DNA of 64,000 nt from Lachnospiraceae bacterium. Lineage in GTDB: Bacteria > Bacillota > Clostridia > Lachnospirales > Lachnospiraceae. Position numbers and translations under genes: made by a program. Shown here piece after piece: positions 25,505 to 34,189 of the stretch. The stretch is taken from contig CAJTEW010000009.1 in NCBI GenBank assembly GCA_910575605.1, positions 1 through 64,000 on the forward strand, read 5' to 3'. Below the pieces are notes generated by a model, which saw nothing but the letters and a program-made list of their open reading frames with translations, did no database searches and was not told the origin of the DNA. Each line of letters begins with the position of its first letter. Positions within the stretch are counted from its first letter, which is position 1.

Positions 25505-26434
25505 ATGAAATATTATCTTGCACCAATGGAAGGAATTACGACGTATATTTACCGGAATGCTTATCATCAGTGTTTTATGCCTGCGGATAAATATTTCACC
25601 CCTTTTCTTGTACCGCATACAAAGAAGGGATTCAGTATAAAGGAGCTTAAAGAAATTCTCCCAGAGCATAATGAGGGAATGTGTCTCGTGCCGCAGATTT
25701 TGAGCAATGATGCAGACGGATTCCTTGCTACTGTAAAAAAACTGCAGAGATTTGGATACAGAGAAATAAATCTAAATCTTGGATGTCCTTCAAAAACTGT
25801 TGTATCAAAATACCGTGGTTCCGGTTTTCTGGCAAAGCCGGAAGAACTGGAAGGATTCCTTGACAGAATTTATAGTGAGGCCAAAACAGAGATTTCCATT
25901 AAGACAAGAATCGGGAAGGATTCACCAGAGGAGTTCGAAAGACTTCTTCAAATATATAATAAATATCCGGTAAAGGAGCTGATCATTCATCCAAGAGTGC
26001 AGCAGGATTTCTATAAAAACATACCGAGACTTTCCGTATTTACAGAGGCAGTAAGAGAGAGTAAAAACCCTCTCTGCTATAATGGAGACATTTTCCGTGG
26101 CCAGGATTACGGGCAGATTGTTGAAAAATATCCAAAGCTTTCTGCAGTCATGCTGGGACGCGGAATTATAAAAAATCCAGGACTTCTGGGCGAAATAAAG
26201 GGAGAAGAGCCTGTGGACGCCGGGCGCCTTCGGGCCTTCCATGATAAGATATTGGAGGATTACAGGGCGCTTGACTTCGGAGAAAAGAATGTGCTGTTTA
26301 AAATGAAGGAAATCTGGTGTTATATGGGCAGCCTGTTTTCAGAGGGAGAAAAAGAGCTTAAAAGGATAAAGAAAACAGAGCGGATGAAGGACTATGAGGC
26401 AGCGGCAGACCAGCTCTTTGCTTCATTAGAATAA
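25505..26434 (+). CDS. dus: tRNA-dihydrouridine synthase family protein
   Basis: 309 residues of the FMN-binding Dus TIM barrel. The N-terminus YYLAPMEGIT, the catalytic NLGCPSKTVV with its Cys, IKTRIG, IIHPR and YNGDI are in the right order. It reduces uridines in tRNA D-loops using NADPH and FMN. Somewhat short at the C-terminal helical domain, as in many Clostridia. It is squeezed between the amylosucrase and proX genes in one operon, with no evident functional link to the sugar enzyme. Confidence 0.93.
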   Translation: MKYYLAPMEGITTYIYRNAYHQCFMPADKYFTPFLVPHTKKGFSIKELKEILPEHNEGMCLVPQILSNDADGFLATVKKLQRFGYREINLNLGCPSKTVVSKYRGSGFLAKPEELEGFLDRIYSEAKTEISIKTRIGKDSPEEFERLLQIYNKYPVKELIIHPRVQQDFYKNIPRLSVFTEAVRESKNPLCYNGDIFRGQDYGQIVEKYPKLSAVMLGRGIIKNPGLLGEIKGEEPVDAGRLRAFHDKILEDYRALDFGEKNVLFKMKEIWCYMGSLFSEGEKELKRIKKTERMKDYEAAADQLFASLE

Positions 26435-26452
26435 AATAAAAAGGAGATATAT

Positions 26453-26944
26453 ATGGAAGATCAGAAAAAAAGAGTATATGATGCTCTAGACAAACTCAAA
26501 ATCAAGTATGAGGTGGTTGAACACGAGCCGGTTCATACAATGGAGGATATGGACAGACTTGGGCTGCCGGAAAAAGGCACCTTATGTAAAAATTTGTTTC
26601 TTCGTGACTCTAAAGGAAAGAGACATTTTCTTGTCACCTGTGAGGAGGAGAAAAAGGTAGATTTAAAAGCTCTTGGCAGGCAGCTTGGCGGCGGAAACCT
26701 AAGCTTTGCCTCAGAGGACAGACTGGAGAAATATCTCGGATTAAAGCAGGGAAGCGTATCGCCTTTCGGGCTCATGAATGATGTGGACCATGCAGTGGAA
26801 TTTTTTATTGACAAGGATTTGAGCAGATGTAAAAGTCTGGGGATTCATCCACTGGAGAATACAGCAACTGTATTTTTATCTTTTAAAGATTTGGATAAAT
26901 TTTTGTGGGAGCTGGATGTAGATGTGGTGAAAATTAAGCTGTAA
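26453..26944 (+). CDS. proX: prolyl-tRNA editing protein ProX (YbaK/ProXp family)
   Basis: 163 residues of the YbaK/EbsC editing fold. Diagnostic parts are HEPVHTMEDM, CKNLFLRDSKGKRHFLV, the KKVDLKALGRQL segment and GSVSPFGLMND. The enzyme hydrolyses Ala-tRNA(Pro) in trans. AAGGAGAT precedes ATG 26453. Last gene of the run that begins with the amylosucrase; co-occurrence with dus makes a tRNA quality pair. Confidence 0.9.
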   Translation: MEDQKKRVYDALDKLKIKYEVVEHEPVHTMEDMDRLGLPEKGTLCKNLFLRDSKGKRHFLVTCEEEKKVDLKALGRQLGGGNLSFASEDRLEKYLGLKQGSVSPFGLMNDVDHAVEFFIDKDLSRCKSLGIHPLENTATVFLSFKDLDKFLWELDVDVVKIKL

Positions 26945-26948
26945 AAGG

Positions 26949-27003
26949 AAAGACGGCCGCCCGGCCGGCCCCGCAGATACGGGGTGACCTAGCGGCCTGA
27001 GGG
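26949..27003. terminator. GC-rich hairpins between convergent genes
   Basis: A GC-rich block between proX and thiT: GGCCGC near 26955 can pair with GCGGCC near 26992, and CCCCG-CAGATA-CGGGG forms an inner hairpin; GGCCGGCC is itself palindromic. Probably a shared terminator for the two convergent genes, but there is no clean U-run on the plus side. Its base composition stands out strongly from the surroundings. Confidence 0.4.
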
Positions 27004-27579
27004 TTAGCTCCTGGTTTGTTGTTTTACTATGTTTAGTGCTTTTGTTACTGGAGGAAGGGATATTATTATAAGTGTAACAATTCCTTCAGTGCCCAAGTAG
27101 CTTCCTTGATAGAGGGAGGAGTAGATGAGAGGATTCATTCCTTCGGGAGCGTATGCGGCGAAGAAGAATACTCCTGATAGTGTAGAGAAGAGGAATCTTC
27201 CGAGGACTCCGGCTATGTATCCGAGCTGGAGGCCGTATTTTTGATTTCGGAAGAATCCGGATAAACCGAGAGCTCCGAATGCAAACGGGTAGTCAAAAAG
27301 AACCTGTGGGACAGACAGCATGTAAGGGTCTATAACAAACTGCAGAATTCCGTATGCAGCTCCGGCTGCTATCCCATATCTTGGTCCGAACCAGAACCCG
27401 ATAAGACAAATGAAAAGCATGGATAAAAGTGTGACGGAACCTCCCATTGGCATCTCCCATACCTTTATGTAGGAAGTGACCATTCCAAGGGCAATCCCCA
27501 TAGCAGAAAAAACAAGTTTTTTGACAGTGTCAGTTGTGGCAGATACACTTCTGCCAGTGTTAGAATAATTTTTTGACAT
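27004..27579 (-). CDS. thiT: ECF transporter thiamine-binding S component ThiT
   Basis: 191 residues with six hydrophobic segments and the ECF S-component ThiT pattern (FSAMGIALGMVTSYIKVWEMPMGGSVTLLSML, then FGPRYGIAAGAAYGILQFV). It captures thiamine at the membrane and pairs with the shared EcfAA'T energising module encoded elsewhere. Directly preceded by a TPP riboswitch, which confirms the substrate. Transcribed convergently to proX. Confidence 0.93.
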   Translation of the reverse strand: MSKNYSNTGRSVSATTDTVKKLVFSAMGIALGMVTSYIKVWEMPMGGSVTLLSMLFICLIGFWFGPRYGIAAGAAYGILQFVIDPYMLSVPQVLFDYPFAFGALGLSGFFRNQKYGLQLGYIAGVLGRFLFSTLSGVFFFAAYAPEGMNPLIYSSLYQGSYLGTEGIVTLIIISLPPVTKALNIVKQQTRS

Positions 27580-27593
27580 TATGAAATTCTCCT

Positions 27594-27682
27594 TTCCTTA
27601 CGCCGGCATTACCCGGATCAAGTTTGAAGGGTCTGCATGCATAAACGCATACATCTCAGCCTTATTCAGCGCCCCTAGATAC
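27594..27682 (-). ncRNA. TPP riboswitch (THI element)
   Basis: On the minus strand the conserved THI blocks appear in order: GGGGCGC, GGCTGAGAT, GACCCTTCAAACTTGATCCG, GGGTAATGCCGGCGTAAGGA. It ends about 15 bases before the thiT start, so it likely hides the ribosome binding site (AAGGAGAA) or terminates transcription when thiamine pyrophosphate is abundant. Confidence 0.93.
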
Positions 27683-27876
27683 GTTATAAGAATAATGCGG
27701 GATGGGGGAAATGTCAAGAAGAATATGTAATTTAAGGTTTGTTTTTAGGTGCGTGCAAAGGACTGTCCTTTCTCTAAAATCCTTCGAAAAATTTATCTTT
27801 TTTTAATTGAAACTTTCTCTAACTGGAAGTAGAATAGTAGGATATACATAATAATATTTGGGAAAAGAGGTTTTAC

Positions 27877-28797
27877 ATGGAACGGAATCAAAGCTATGGA
27901 AAGCATATGTGGAATATATGGTCTCCTTTACTTATAAAGTTTGGTATTTCTATTATTCTAAGTATGATGTTTGCATTTGCGCTTGTATGGAGATACATTG
28001 CAGGGCAGGAGATGGCGGGTGATACGCAGGCCCTTATGGAGTTTATGAATAATGCGGACAGGATGCGGGAGATGTCCGCACAGGTACTTAAGTGGGCTAT
28101 GGACTTTGCTGTTCCCATGGAAGGTGCTGCAGCGGTTATTACGATTCCGGTTTTTTTGTTTCTGATGCACCGAGATAGAGTGAAGGAACGAATCCGGGCA
28201 GGGGAAACTCCGGTAAAAAAGGCGGCACTGTGGAAATATCCGTTGATTGTAGGGATTGCAGCGGCAATGTGTCTGGGGCTTAATAATTTGATATTCCTTA
28301 CCAATCTATCTTCCTACAGTGCATCCTATGAGGATACGATGGAGATGCTTTATCAGCCTTCGTTTGGGATGCAGATTATATGTCTGGGAATACTGATGCC
28401 GGTTTGTGAGGAGCTGGCATATAGGGGGCTTATGTACCGGCGTATGCGTGTGAGGGTAAAGTTTCTGTCTGCAGCTCTTTATTCCTCTTTGATTTTTGCA
28501 GTTACCCACGGCAATCTGGTACAGGGCCTGTATGGGTTTACCATGGGAATGATGCTGTCGTATGTTTACGAAAAGTATGGCTCAGTCATGGCTCCGGTTA
28601 TCGGACATGTTACGGCTAATATACTGGCAGTGGCAGGAACATATTATCAGTGGTTTGACTGGATGCTTGAGGATATAATGCGTATTGGAATTGTGACGGT
28701 TATCTGTGCTGCCTCCGCTTCCACGATATATGTAATTATGCAGAGGATGGATCCTGCATTTCCTGACATAACGGCGTCTTCTGACAGCTTCTTCTAG
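27877..28797 (+). CDS. CPBP family intramembrane glutamic endopeptidase
   Basis: 306 residues, about eight membrane helices. The CPBP (Abi/CAAX-type) motifs are present: CEELAYRGLMYRR (EExxxR), FAVTHGNLVQGLYGF and the C-terminal GHVTAN. These proteases can process prenylated or bacteriocin-related peptides or act in self-immunity; the substrate here is unknown. Monocistronic, with AAGAGG ahead of ATG 27877. Confidence 0.88.
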   Translation: MERNQSYGKHMWNIWSPLLIKFGISIILSMMFAFALVWRYIAGQEMAGDTQALMEFMNNADRMREMSAQVLKWAMDFAVPMEGAAAVITIPVFLFLMHRDRVKERIRAGETPVKKAALWKYPLIVGIAAAMCLGLNNLIFLTNLSSYSASYEDTMEMLYQPSFGMQIICLGILMPVCEELAYRGLMYRRMRVRVKFLSAALYSSLIFAVTHGNLVQGLYGFTMGMMLSYVYEKYGSVMAPVIGHVTANILAVAGTYYQWFDWMLEDIMRIGIVTVICAASASTIYVIMQRMDPAFPDITASSDSFF

Positions 28798-28847
28798 AAT
28801 AAGGACGCATTAAAAACTGTTGAAAATTAGGACATAGGGTTGGAAAG

Positions 28848-28942
28848 GATGCCGAAGGTAAGACAGGCAATGGAGTTGGAATTCTGTTACAGATTTCTCA
28901 CAGATTTTTCTCCAAGGTTTGTAAGCCTTTCGGCATCTTTTT
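28848..28942 (+). terminator. long-loop hairpin with T-run, possible terminator or small RNA end
   Basis: GATGCCGAAGG at 28848-28858 can pair with CCTTTCGGCATC at 28926-28937 (one bulge), followed by TTTTT. The loop is nearly 70 bases, too long for an ordinary terminator, so a structured RNA or an inverted-repeat relic is possible. Confidence 0.35.
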
Positions 28943-29048
28943 AGGTTTTGAAAGAGATTATGTGATGGGAAAGTTCTTTTTCCCTCAGGAGGAACTAAAA
29001 AATCAGGCAAAAATATAGTTTGAAGTAATTGTGAAAAAAGAGGTGTGA

Positions 29049-29198
29049 AATACCCTGGTATACTCCAAGTTCAGTACGGACATGAATCCAAGCTGGGAGC
29101 GCGCCCATCCCGACCGGTTTATTGTACATAACGGAGAGATTAATACTATCCGGAGAAATGTAGATAAGATTAAGGAAAGGGCAGAAAAGAATCCATGA
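29049..29198 (+). pseudogene. fragment of glutamate synthase large subunit (gltB)
   Basis: One frame reads [19 protein letters not shown] then [19 protein letters not shown] up to a tga at 29196. This is the conserved glutaminase-domain stretch of GltB/GOGAT (RFSTNTFPSW...AHP.R...HNGEINT). Only about 49 of roughly 1500 residues remain, with a stop immediately upstream, so it is a relic of a deletion or of an imported fragment. Confidence 0.75.
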
Positions 29199-29446
29199 CT
29201 GGAGTGTTTGGGGCGGTGTTTGTGAAGTTTTCACTGACTCTCACTGAAAAAAGATAAAAAACAGGACGTATGATGATGGCAGGGGCGCCACGAAGTGAAT
29301 ATACTGTTCAGACGGATCTTGTTAGGTTGGTTTCTTGTAGCATGGGCAACACGGGAAGGCAGACCGCTAGATGAATTTAAGTCTGAAGGAATAATTGAAT
29401 CTTAATACTCGGTGAATGAATCCGAGAATATATCTTGGGAGAAAAA

Positions 29447-29463
29447 TGTTACAAAAATGTTAA
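29447..29463 (+). promoter_or_regulatory. WalR-like box upstream of NlpC/P60 gene 1
   Basis: TGTTAC-AAAAA-TGTTAA is a perfect match to the WalR/YycF direct repeat TGTWAH-N5-TGTWAH, ending 7 bases before the -35. WalR controls wall hydrolases in Firmicutes, which suits the gene downstream. A weaker repeat, TGTTGC-AAAAA-TGTACC, follows. Confidence 0.6.
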
Positions 29464-29469
29464 AATATG

Positions 29470-29498
29470 TTGCAAAAATGTACCTGCTCATGTATAAT
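29470..29498 (+). promoter_or_regulatory. promoter of NlpC/P60 gene 1
   Basis: TTGCAA at 29470-29475 and TATAAT at 29493-29498 with a 17-base spacer, about 90 bases before the start codon. Confidence 0.65.
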
Positions 29499-29586
29499 CA
29501 ATCTAGATGTGGGGTATAGATGGGGTAACTGTGTCATAATCTAGCTGTATATGACGAAAATAGTTAGTATAGAAGGAAGATTAGAT

Positions 29587-30636
29587 ATGAAGAAATTTGG
29601 CAGGATTGTACTTGTTGCTGCATTTGCAGGTACAGTGATGGTAACCCCGGTTATAGCAGCACCAGAAGTTAGTGAGCTTGAGCAGGAAAAGCAAGCAGCA
29701 CAGGAGAACGTAGATGCGCTTAAGATTCAGCTTACTGAAACGATAGGAAAGATCAGCCAGCTTGAGAAGAATTTAGTCGACAAAGGAAAAGAAGTGATTC
29801 AGGCAAAGGAAGAACTGGCAGAAGCACAAGAGACAGAGAAAAGACAGTATGAAGACATGAAGCTTCGTATCCGCTTCCTGTATGAGCAGGGAGACAGAAG
29901 TCTTTTAGAAGCTCTTATGACTGCAGAAAGTTTTACCGATCTTGTAAATAAAGCAGAGTATATCCAGAACGTACATAGTTACGACAGAGATAAGCTGACA
30001 GATTATATTGAGGCCAGACAGAATGTCTATGCACTTAAGACAGCGCTGGAGGAAGAGCAGAAGAGCATGGAGGCCATGAAGGCAGATTTTGAGGCGGAGG
30101 AGAATAATCTGAATGAGATGATAGCCGCAAAACAGGCAGAGGTTGATAATATTGGAGAGCTTCTTAAGGAGGCTCTTGCGGCAGTTACACAGAAACAGTC
30201 AGCTGTGGCTCCTGGCGGAGCAGCAGCCGGTAACGCGGGTGAAACACAGAGCGATCCTTCAGGCGGCGGATTTACGAATCCGGTTTACAGCGGCACAGGA
30301 GATTCTTCTCTTGCACAGATTATTGTAAGTACAGCTTACAGTCAGCTGAACGTTCCTTATGTATGGGGAGGAGCTAGCCCTTCAGGCTTTGACTGTTCCG
30401 GGCTTGTAATGTATTGCCATAATGCAGCCGGTGTTTCCCTGGACCATTATTCAGAGTCCCAGGGGGCAGGCGGAGCGGTAAGTGACCCGCAGCCGGGAGA
30501 CGTGGTATATTATCCGGGCCATGTAGGTATTTACATTGGAAACGGCCAGATGATTCATGCACCCCAGGAGAATGATGTGGTGAAGATATCAAATGTTTAT
30601 GATGTTGGTACACCGACTTTTGTACGTTATTGGTAA
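29587..30636 (+). CDS. secreted coiled-coil NlpC/P60 peptidoglycan hydrolase 1
   Basis: About 349 residues. A signal peptide (MKKFGRIVLVAAFAGTVMVTPVIA) is followed by a long coiled coil (residues about 17-205, rich in E, K and A, with KLRIRFLYEQGD), a glycine- and serine-rich linker, and a C-terminal NlpC/P60 domain with the catalytic Cys in FDCSGLVMYC and the His in GHVGIYIG. The arrangement mirrors PcsB/CwlO-type D,L-endopeptidases that need FtsEX for activation. ATG 29587 has AGAAGGAAG before it; the upstream ATG at 29551 does not. A WalR-like box lies before its promoter. Confidence 0.92.
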   Translation: MKKFGRIVLVAAFAGTVMVTPVIAAPEVSELEQEKQAAQENVDALKIQLTETIGKISQLEKNLVDKGKEVIQAKEELAEAQETEKRQYEDMKLRIRFLYEQGDRSLLEALMTAESFTDLVNKAEYIQNVHSYDRDKLTDYIEARQNVYALKTALEEEQKSMEAMKADFEAEENNLNEMIAAKQAEVDNIGELLKEALAAVTQKQSAVAPGGAAAGNAGETQSDPSGGGFTNPVYSGTGDSSLAQIIVSTAYSQLNVPYVWGGASPSGFDCSGLVMYCHNAAGVSLDHYSESQGAGGAVSDPQPGDVVYYPGHVGIYIGNGQMIHAPQENDVVKISNVYDVGTPTFVRYW

Positions 30637-30804
30637 CAGCAGGTATATAGTAAAAATCTGTTAATTTGAAAAAAATTATTGAAATCAATCGAAAGTTGTA
30701 GTATTCTAGTTATGCATGTGGGAGTAAAGTTGTATTGTTTTGAGGGAGACGTATAAATGCAGCTTGGAAGATTGATGAATAATTAGGTAAGGATGGGTGA
30801 GATT

Positions 30805-31899
30805 ATGAAGAGACGACTGGTAAGAGCGCTTATTGCATCTGTTGTGATGAGTTCTTTAATGATAATGACTGTTTCGGCGACGCCGTCAGTAGATGAACTT
30901 AAGAATAAAAAAGCGGCAGCAGAGAGCGAGGTTAGTGATCTGCAGACAACGCTTAATACACTTATGACGAAGATGAATGAGCTTCAGAACCAGCTTATTT
31001 CTACAGGTGAGAAGCTGATACAGGCAGAAGAAGATCTGACTGTGGCAGAGAAGAAGAAAAAGCAGCAGTATGAGGATATGAAGCTTCGTATTAAGTACAT
31101 GTATGAAGAAGGGAATGGTTCTGCACTCGAGAAGGTTGCGTCTTCGGGAAGTATTTCAGAATTGCTCAACCAAGTTGAGTATGCTCAGAAGGTACATACA
31201 TATGACCGTAACATGCTTCATGAATATGAGGATACGGTGCAGGAGGTTGAAGATATTAAGACCGGCCTGGAAGAAAAGAAGATGGAGCTTGAGAATCTTC
31301 AGGTAGAGTATGAGGCACAGTCTCAGGAGTTAAATACAACAATTGCAGAGAAAAGTGATGAGATAGAGAATCTGGATGGGATGATTCAGGAAGCTGTAGC
31401 AGCTGCATTAGAGGCAGAGCGTAAGCGTCAGGAAGAAGAACAGAGGAGACAGGAAGAAGCGCAGGCACAGCAGAATCAGATTCAGGATCAGGTGACTTCC
31501 TCTGATTCGCCGATTTCTGGAGGCGGCGGAGGAAATGACAGCTATGGAAATGACAGTTATGTAGAGCCTCCGTACAATGCAGTAACAGGAAATGCGGTTG
31601 TAGACCGTGCTTATGGATGTATTGGACTTCCCTATGTATGGGGAGCAACCGGTCCGGGTTCTTTTGACTGTTCTGGTCTTGTAGGGTACTGTCTGACTGG
31701 CGGATATGGGCGTCTTGGGACAACATATACTTTCATGACATGGCCGCAGGTAAGTGATCCGCAGCCGGGAGATGTATGTACGAACTGGGATCATTGTGGT
31801 ATTTATATTGGAGGCGGACAGATGATCCACGCTCCGCAGCCAGGAGAAAGTGTTAAAATTGGACCAGTACAGGGAGGAATGATTTTCGTACGTTACTAG
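30805..31899 (+). CDS. secreted coiled-coil NlpC/P60 peptidoglycan hydrolase 2
   Basis: About 364 residues, a paralogue of the preceding gene with the same plan: signal peptide (MKRRLVRALIASVVMSSLMIMTVSA), long coiled coil, a region very rich in Q, E and R (about 205-232), a glycine-rich linker, and an NlpC/P60 domain with FDCSGLVGYC and HCGIYIGGG. Most of the coiled coil lines up residue by residue (QYEDMKLRI.(F/Y)(L/M)YE.G), showing an old tandem duplication. The start is uncertain between ATG 30793 and 30805. No WalR-like box is seen in its own 170-base upstream gap. Confidence 0.9.
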   Translation: MKRRLVRALIASVVMSSLMIMTVSATPSVDELKNKKAAAESEVSDLQTTLNTLMTKMNELQNQLISTGEKLIQAEEDLTVAEKKKKQQYEDMKLRIKYMYEEGNGSALEKVASSGSISELLNQVEYAQKVHTYDRNMLHEYEDTVQEVEDIKTGLEEKKMELENLQVEYEAQSQELNTTIAEKSDEIENLDGMIQEAVAAALEAERKRQEEEQRRQEEAQAQQNQIQDQVTSSDSPISGGGGGNDSYGNDSYVEPPYNAVTGNAVVDRAYGCIGLPYVWGATGPGSFDCSGLVGYCLTGGYGRLGTTYTFMTWPQVSDPQPGDVCTNWDHCGIYIGGGQMIHAPQPGESVKIGPVQGGMIFVRY

Positions 31900-31963
31900 A
31901 AGAAAGTTGTTTTAATATTCCAATTACTAAATAAACAAATTAAATATCTAAAATGAAGTGATG

Positions 31964-31997
31964 AAAAACGACTGTAAAAAATATACAGTCGTTTTTT
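31964..31997 (+). terminator. terminator after the NlpC/P60 pair
   Basis: AAAAACGACTGTA and TACAGTCGTTTTT form a 13-bp stem with an 8-base loop and end in six T. It closes the second NlpC/P60 gene. Confidence 0.85.
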
Positions 31998-32452
31998 ATG
32001 CGCATCATTTTGCTTTGTGTTTCTCAAATTGTTTGTAAGAATTAGATATTTGTTACTGTAAATCTTAATGGAACTTCATCTGTTATTTCATACTATATAC
32101 AAATCAGTGTAGAGTATTTGGCAATTTATCGACTTTCTATTTATGTAGAACTACTTGAATGGGTTAGGCATTTAACCCTCTGCTCCAGAAGGCATCCATA
32201 TCAACAGAAATAATGTTGAAGGGAGTCATTTTTCTGGATGATACGTAGTAGAATGAAGGCAATTATATTTGCAAAATTTTACTTTAGAAATCCAAAAAAA
32301 CTTGTATTTCCCTTACTTCTATGCTATACTATCCACGTTGTGAAAAAACACGCATATTATATTCCGGCAGGTGCCTAAGTCTGAATATACAGACCGGTTG
32401 CGGAGGAAAATTACAGTATGCGGAAGACTAAAACCAAATGGAGGAAAAAAAC
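31998..32452 (+). promoter_or_regulatory. rpsB promoter and leader
   Basis: No gene is seen in this gap. TTGTAT at 32302-32307 and TATACT at 32325-32330 are 17 bases apart, giving a leader of about 115 bases. The leader contains a hairpin GTCTG-AATATA-CAGAC at 32379-32394 directly before a GGTTGCGGAGG stretch. An autoregulatory S2-binding leader is plausible but the specific motif class cannot be confirmed by eye. Confidence 0.45.
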
Positions 32453-33214
32453 ATGAGTGTTATTTCAATGAAACAGCTTTTGGAAGCAGGTGTTCATTTT
32501 GGACATCAGACAAGAAGATGGAATCCTAAGATGGCTCCATACATTTACACAGAAAGAAATGGTATCTATATCATTGACCTTCAAAAGTCAGTAGGCAAGG
32601 TTGACGAGGCTTACAATGCAGTGGCAGATATCGCAGCAGAGGGCGGAACCATTCTTTTTGTAGGAACAAAGAAGCAGGCGCAGGATGCTATCAAAGCAGA
32701 GGCAGAACGCTGTGGAATGTATTATGTAAACGAGAGATGGCTTGGTGGTATGCTCACAAACTTTAAGACAATTAAGAGCAGAGTTGCACGTCTTAAGGAG
32801 ATTGAGAGAATGTCAGAGGATGGAACCTTTGATGTGCTGCCCAAAAAGGAAGTTATCCAGATTAAGAAGGAATGGGAAAAGCTTGAGAAGAATCTTGGCG
32901 GAATCAAAGAGATGAAGAGAATCCCGGATGCAATTTTTGTAGTTGATCCTAAAAAGGAGAGAATCTGCGTTCAGGAAGCACATACACTTGGCATCCCGCT
33001 TATCGGAATTGCTGATACAAACTGTGATCCAGAGGAATTAGATTATGTAATTCCGGGAAATGATGATGCAATTCGTGCAGTTAAGTTAATTGTTTCTAAG
33101 ATGGCGGATGCTGTTATTGAGGCTAACCAGGGAGCAACAGGTGAAGAGGATGCATATTATGAGGACGCTGCTGAGGAAGTATATAATGAAGATGCGGCAG
33201 CTGAGGAGGAATAG
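32453..33214 (+). CDS. rpsB: 30S ribosomal protein S2
   Basis: 253 residues. [41 protein letters not shown] and GIADTNCDP are invariant S2 features. The start is ATG 32453 with GGAGG at 32440; the earlier in-frame ATG at 32438 overlaps that SD. An acidic C-terminal tail ([21 protein letters not shown]) is typical of Clostridia. Followed 3 bases later by tsf, the universal pairing. Confidence 0.98.
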   Translation: MSVISMKQLLEAGVHFGHQTRRWNPKMAPYIYTERNGIYIIDLQKSVGKVDEAYNAVADIAAEGGTILFVGTKKQAQDAIKAEAERCGMYYVNERWLGGMLTNFKTIKSRVARLKEIERMSEDGTFDVLPKKEVIQIKKEWEKLEKNLGGIKEMKRIPDAIFVVDPKKERICVQEAHTLGIPLIGIADTNCDPEELDYVIPGNDDAIRAVKLIVSKMADAVIEANQGATGEEDAYYEDAAEEVYNEDAAAEEE

Positions 33215-33217
33215 AAG

Positions 33218-34153
33218 ATGGCAATTACAGCTGGTATGGTAAAAGAGTTAAGAGAGATGACAGGCGCAGGAATGATGGACTGCAAGAAAGCGCTAACTGA
33301 GACAGACGGTGATTTCGACAAGGCTGTTGAATTCCTTCGTGAGAAAGGTCTTGCAACTGCTCAGAAGAAAGCGGGAAGAATTGCCGCAGAGGGTATTGTT
33401 GCAACAACAATTAAGAATGGTGATAAGGTAGCAGCAATTGTAGAGGTTAATGCAGAGACGGATTTCGTTGCTAAGAATGAAGTGTTCCAGACATATGTAA
33501 AGGAAGTCGTAGAGCAGGCGGCTGATACAGATGCAGCAGATATTGATGCGTTTAAGGCAGAAGCATGGGCACTTGACACTTCCGTAACTGTTCAGGACAA
33601 GCTGGCAGCTATGATTGCAAAGATCGGCGAGAATATGAACATCAGAAGATTTGAGAAGATTGTTTCTGAGGATGGAGTAGTTGTATCTTATATCCATGCA
33701 GGAGGCAAGATTGGCGTACTTGTTGAGGCCAAGACAGAAAATAGCTCTGATGCAGTGAAAGAGGCTCTTAAGAATGTGGCTATGCAGATTGCAGCCTTGA
33801 ACCCAAAGTATGTTTCTACAGACGAGGTGCCGGAGGATTATAAGCAGCATGAGAAGGAGATTCTCATTGCTCAGGCTAAGAATGATCCGAAGAATGCAAA
33901 TAAGCCGGAAAACATTATTGAGAAGATGATTACTGGACGTCTTAACAAAGAATTGAAAGAAGTTTGCCTGTTAGAACAGGAGTATGTTAAGGCTGAGAAC
34001 AAAGAATCTGTTGCAAAATATCTTGAGATGGTTTCAAAAGAGGTTGGAGCTAAGGTAGAGCTTAAGAGATTTGTTCGCTTTGAGACAGGCGAAGGGCTTG
34101 AGAAGAAGAATGAGGACTTTGCGGCTGAGGTTGCTGCTCAGATGAATCAGTAA
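33218..34153 (+). CDS. tsf: elongation factor Ts
   Basis: 311 residues. It begins AITAGMVKELREMTGAGMMDCKKAL, contains the TDFVAKNE core motif that inserts into EF-Tu, and ends VAAQMNQ. It exchanges GDP on EF-Tu. The last bases CAGATGAATCAGTAAA recur exactly at 37591, so the 3' end of this gene served as the attachment point of the following island; the coding sequence itself is intact. Confidence 0.98.
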   Translation: MAITAGMVKELREMTGAGMMDCKKALTETDGDFDKAVEFLREKGLATAQKKAGRIAAEGIVATTIKNGDKVAAIVEVNAETDFVAKNEVFQTYVKEVVEQAADTDAADIDAFKAEAWALDTSVTVQDKLAAMIAKIGENMNIRRFEKIVSEDGVVVSYIHAGGKIGVLVEAKTENSSDAVKEALKNVAMQIAALNPKYVSTDEVPEDYKQHEKEILIAQAKNDPKNANKPENIIEKMITGRLNKELKEVCLLEQEYVKAENKESVAKYLEMVSKEVGAKVELKRFVRFETGEGLEKKNEDFAAEVAAQMNQ

Positions 34154-34154
34154 A
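34139..34154 (+). repeat. att-like direct repeat, left copy (tsf 3' end)
   Basis: CAGATGAATCAGTAAA, covering the last four codons and stop of tsf. The same 16 bases occur at 37591-37606 in the same orientation. Flanking bases differ on both sides. The pair brackets a 3.4-kb block with foreign character. Confidence 0.65.
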
Positions 34155-34189
34155 GATTTGTCGAAAACAGGCGAATAGATATGAGAATG

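Larger units (their letters stand above)
28798..29586. other. gene-poor stretch with hairpin, gltB scrap and promoter
   Basis: No complete gene is supported in this 790-base gap. It contains a long-range hairpin at 28848-28942, a short inverted repeat GGGAAA/TTTCCC near 28969, a fragment of gltB at 29049, an unassigned degraded stretch around 29260-29420, a hairpin CTCGG/CCGAG at about 29408, and the WalR-like box and promoter of the NlpC/P60 gene. It reads as a deletion scar. Confidence 0.5.

Noticed and set aside
28810-29010. 66-residue minus-strand frame
   Set aside because: No ribosome binding site, overlaps a long hairpin, and no family character; probably chance.
29551-29586. Longer N-terminus for NlpC/P60 protein 1
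   Set aside because: The extra 12 residues lack an SD and would put charged sequence before the signal peptide; ATG 29587 fits better.
30793-31899. Second NlpC/P60 gene as a recent duplicate of the first
   Set aside because: Linkers, C-terminal loops and much of the coiled coil are diverged, so the duplication is old and both copies are maintained.
34156-34167. 0A-box-like TTTGTCGAAAA right after tsf
   Set aside because: It lies downstream of a ribosomal operon with no sporulation gene controlled from there; likely chance.
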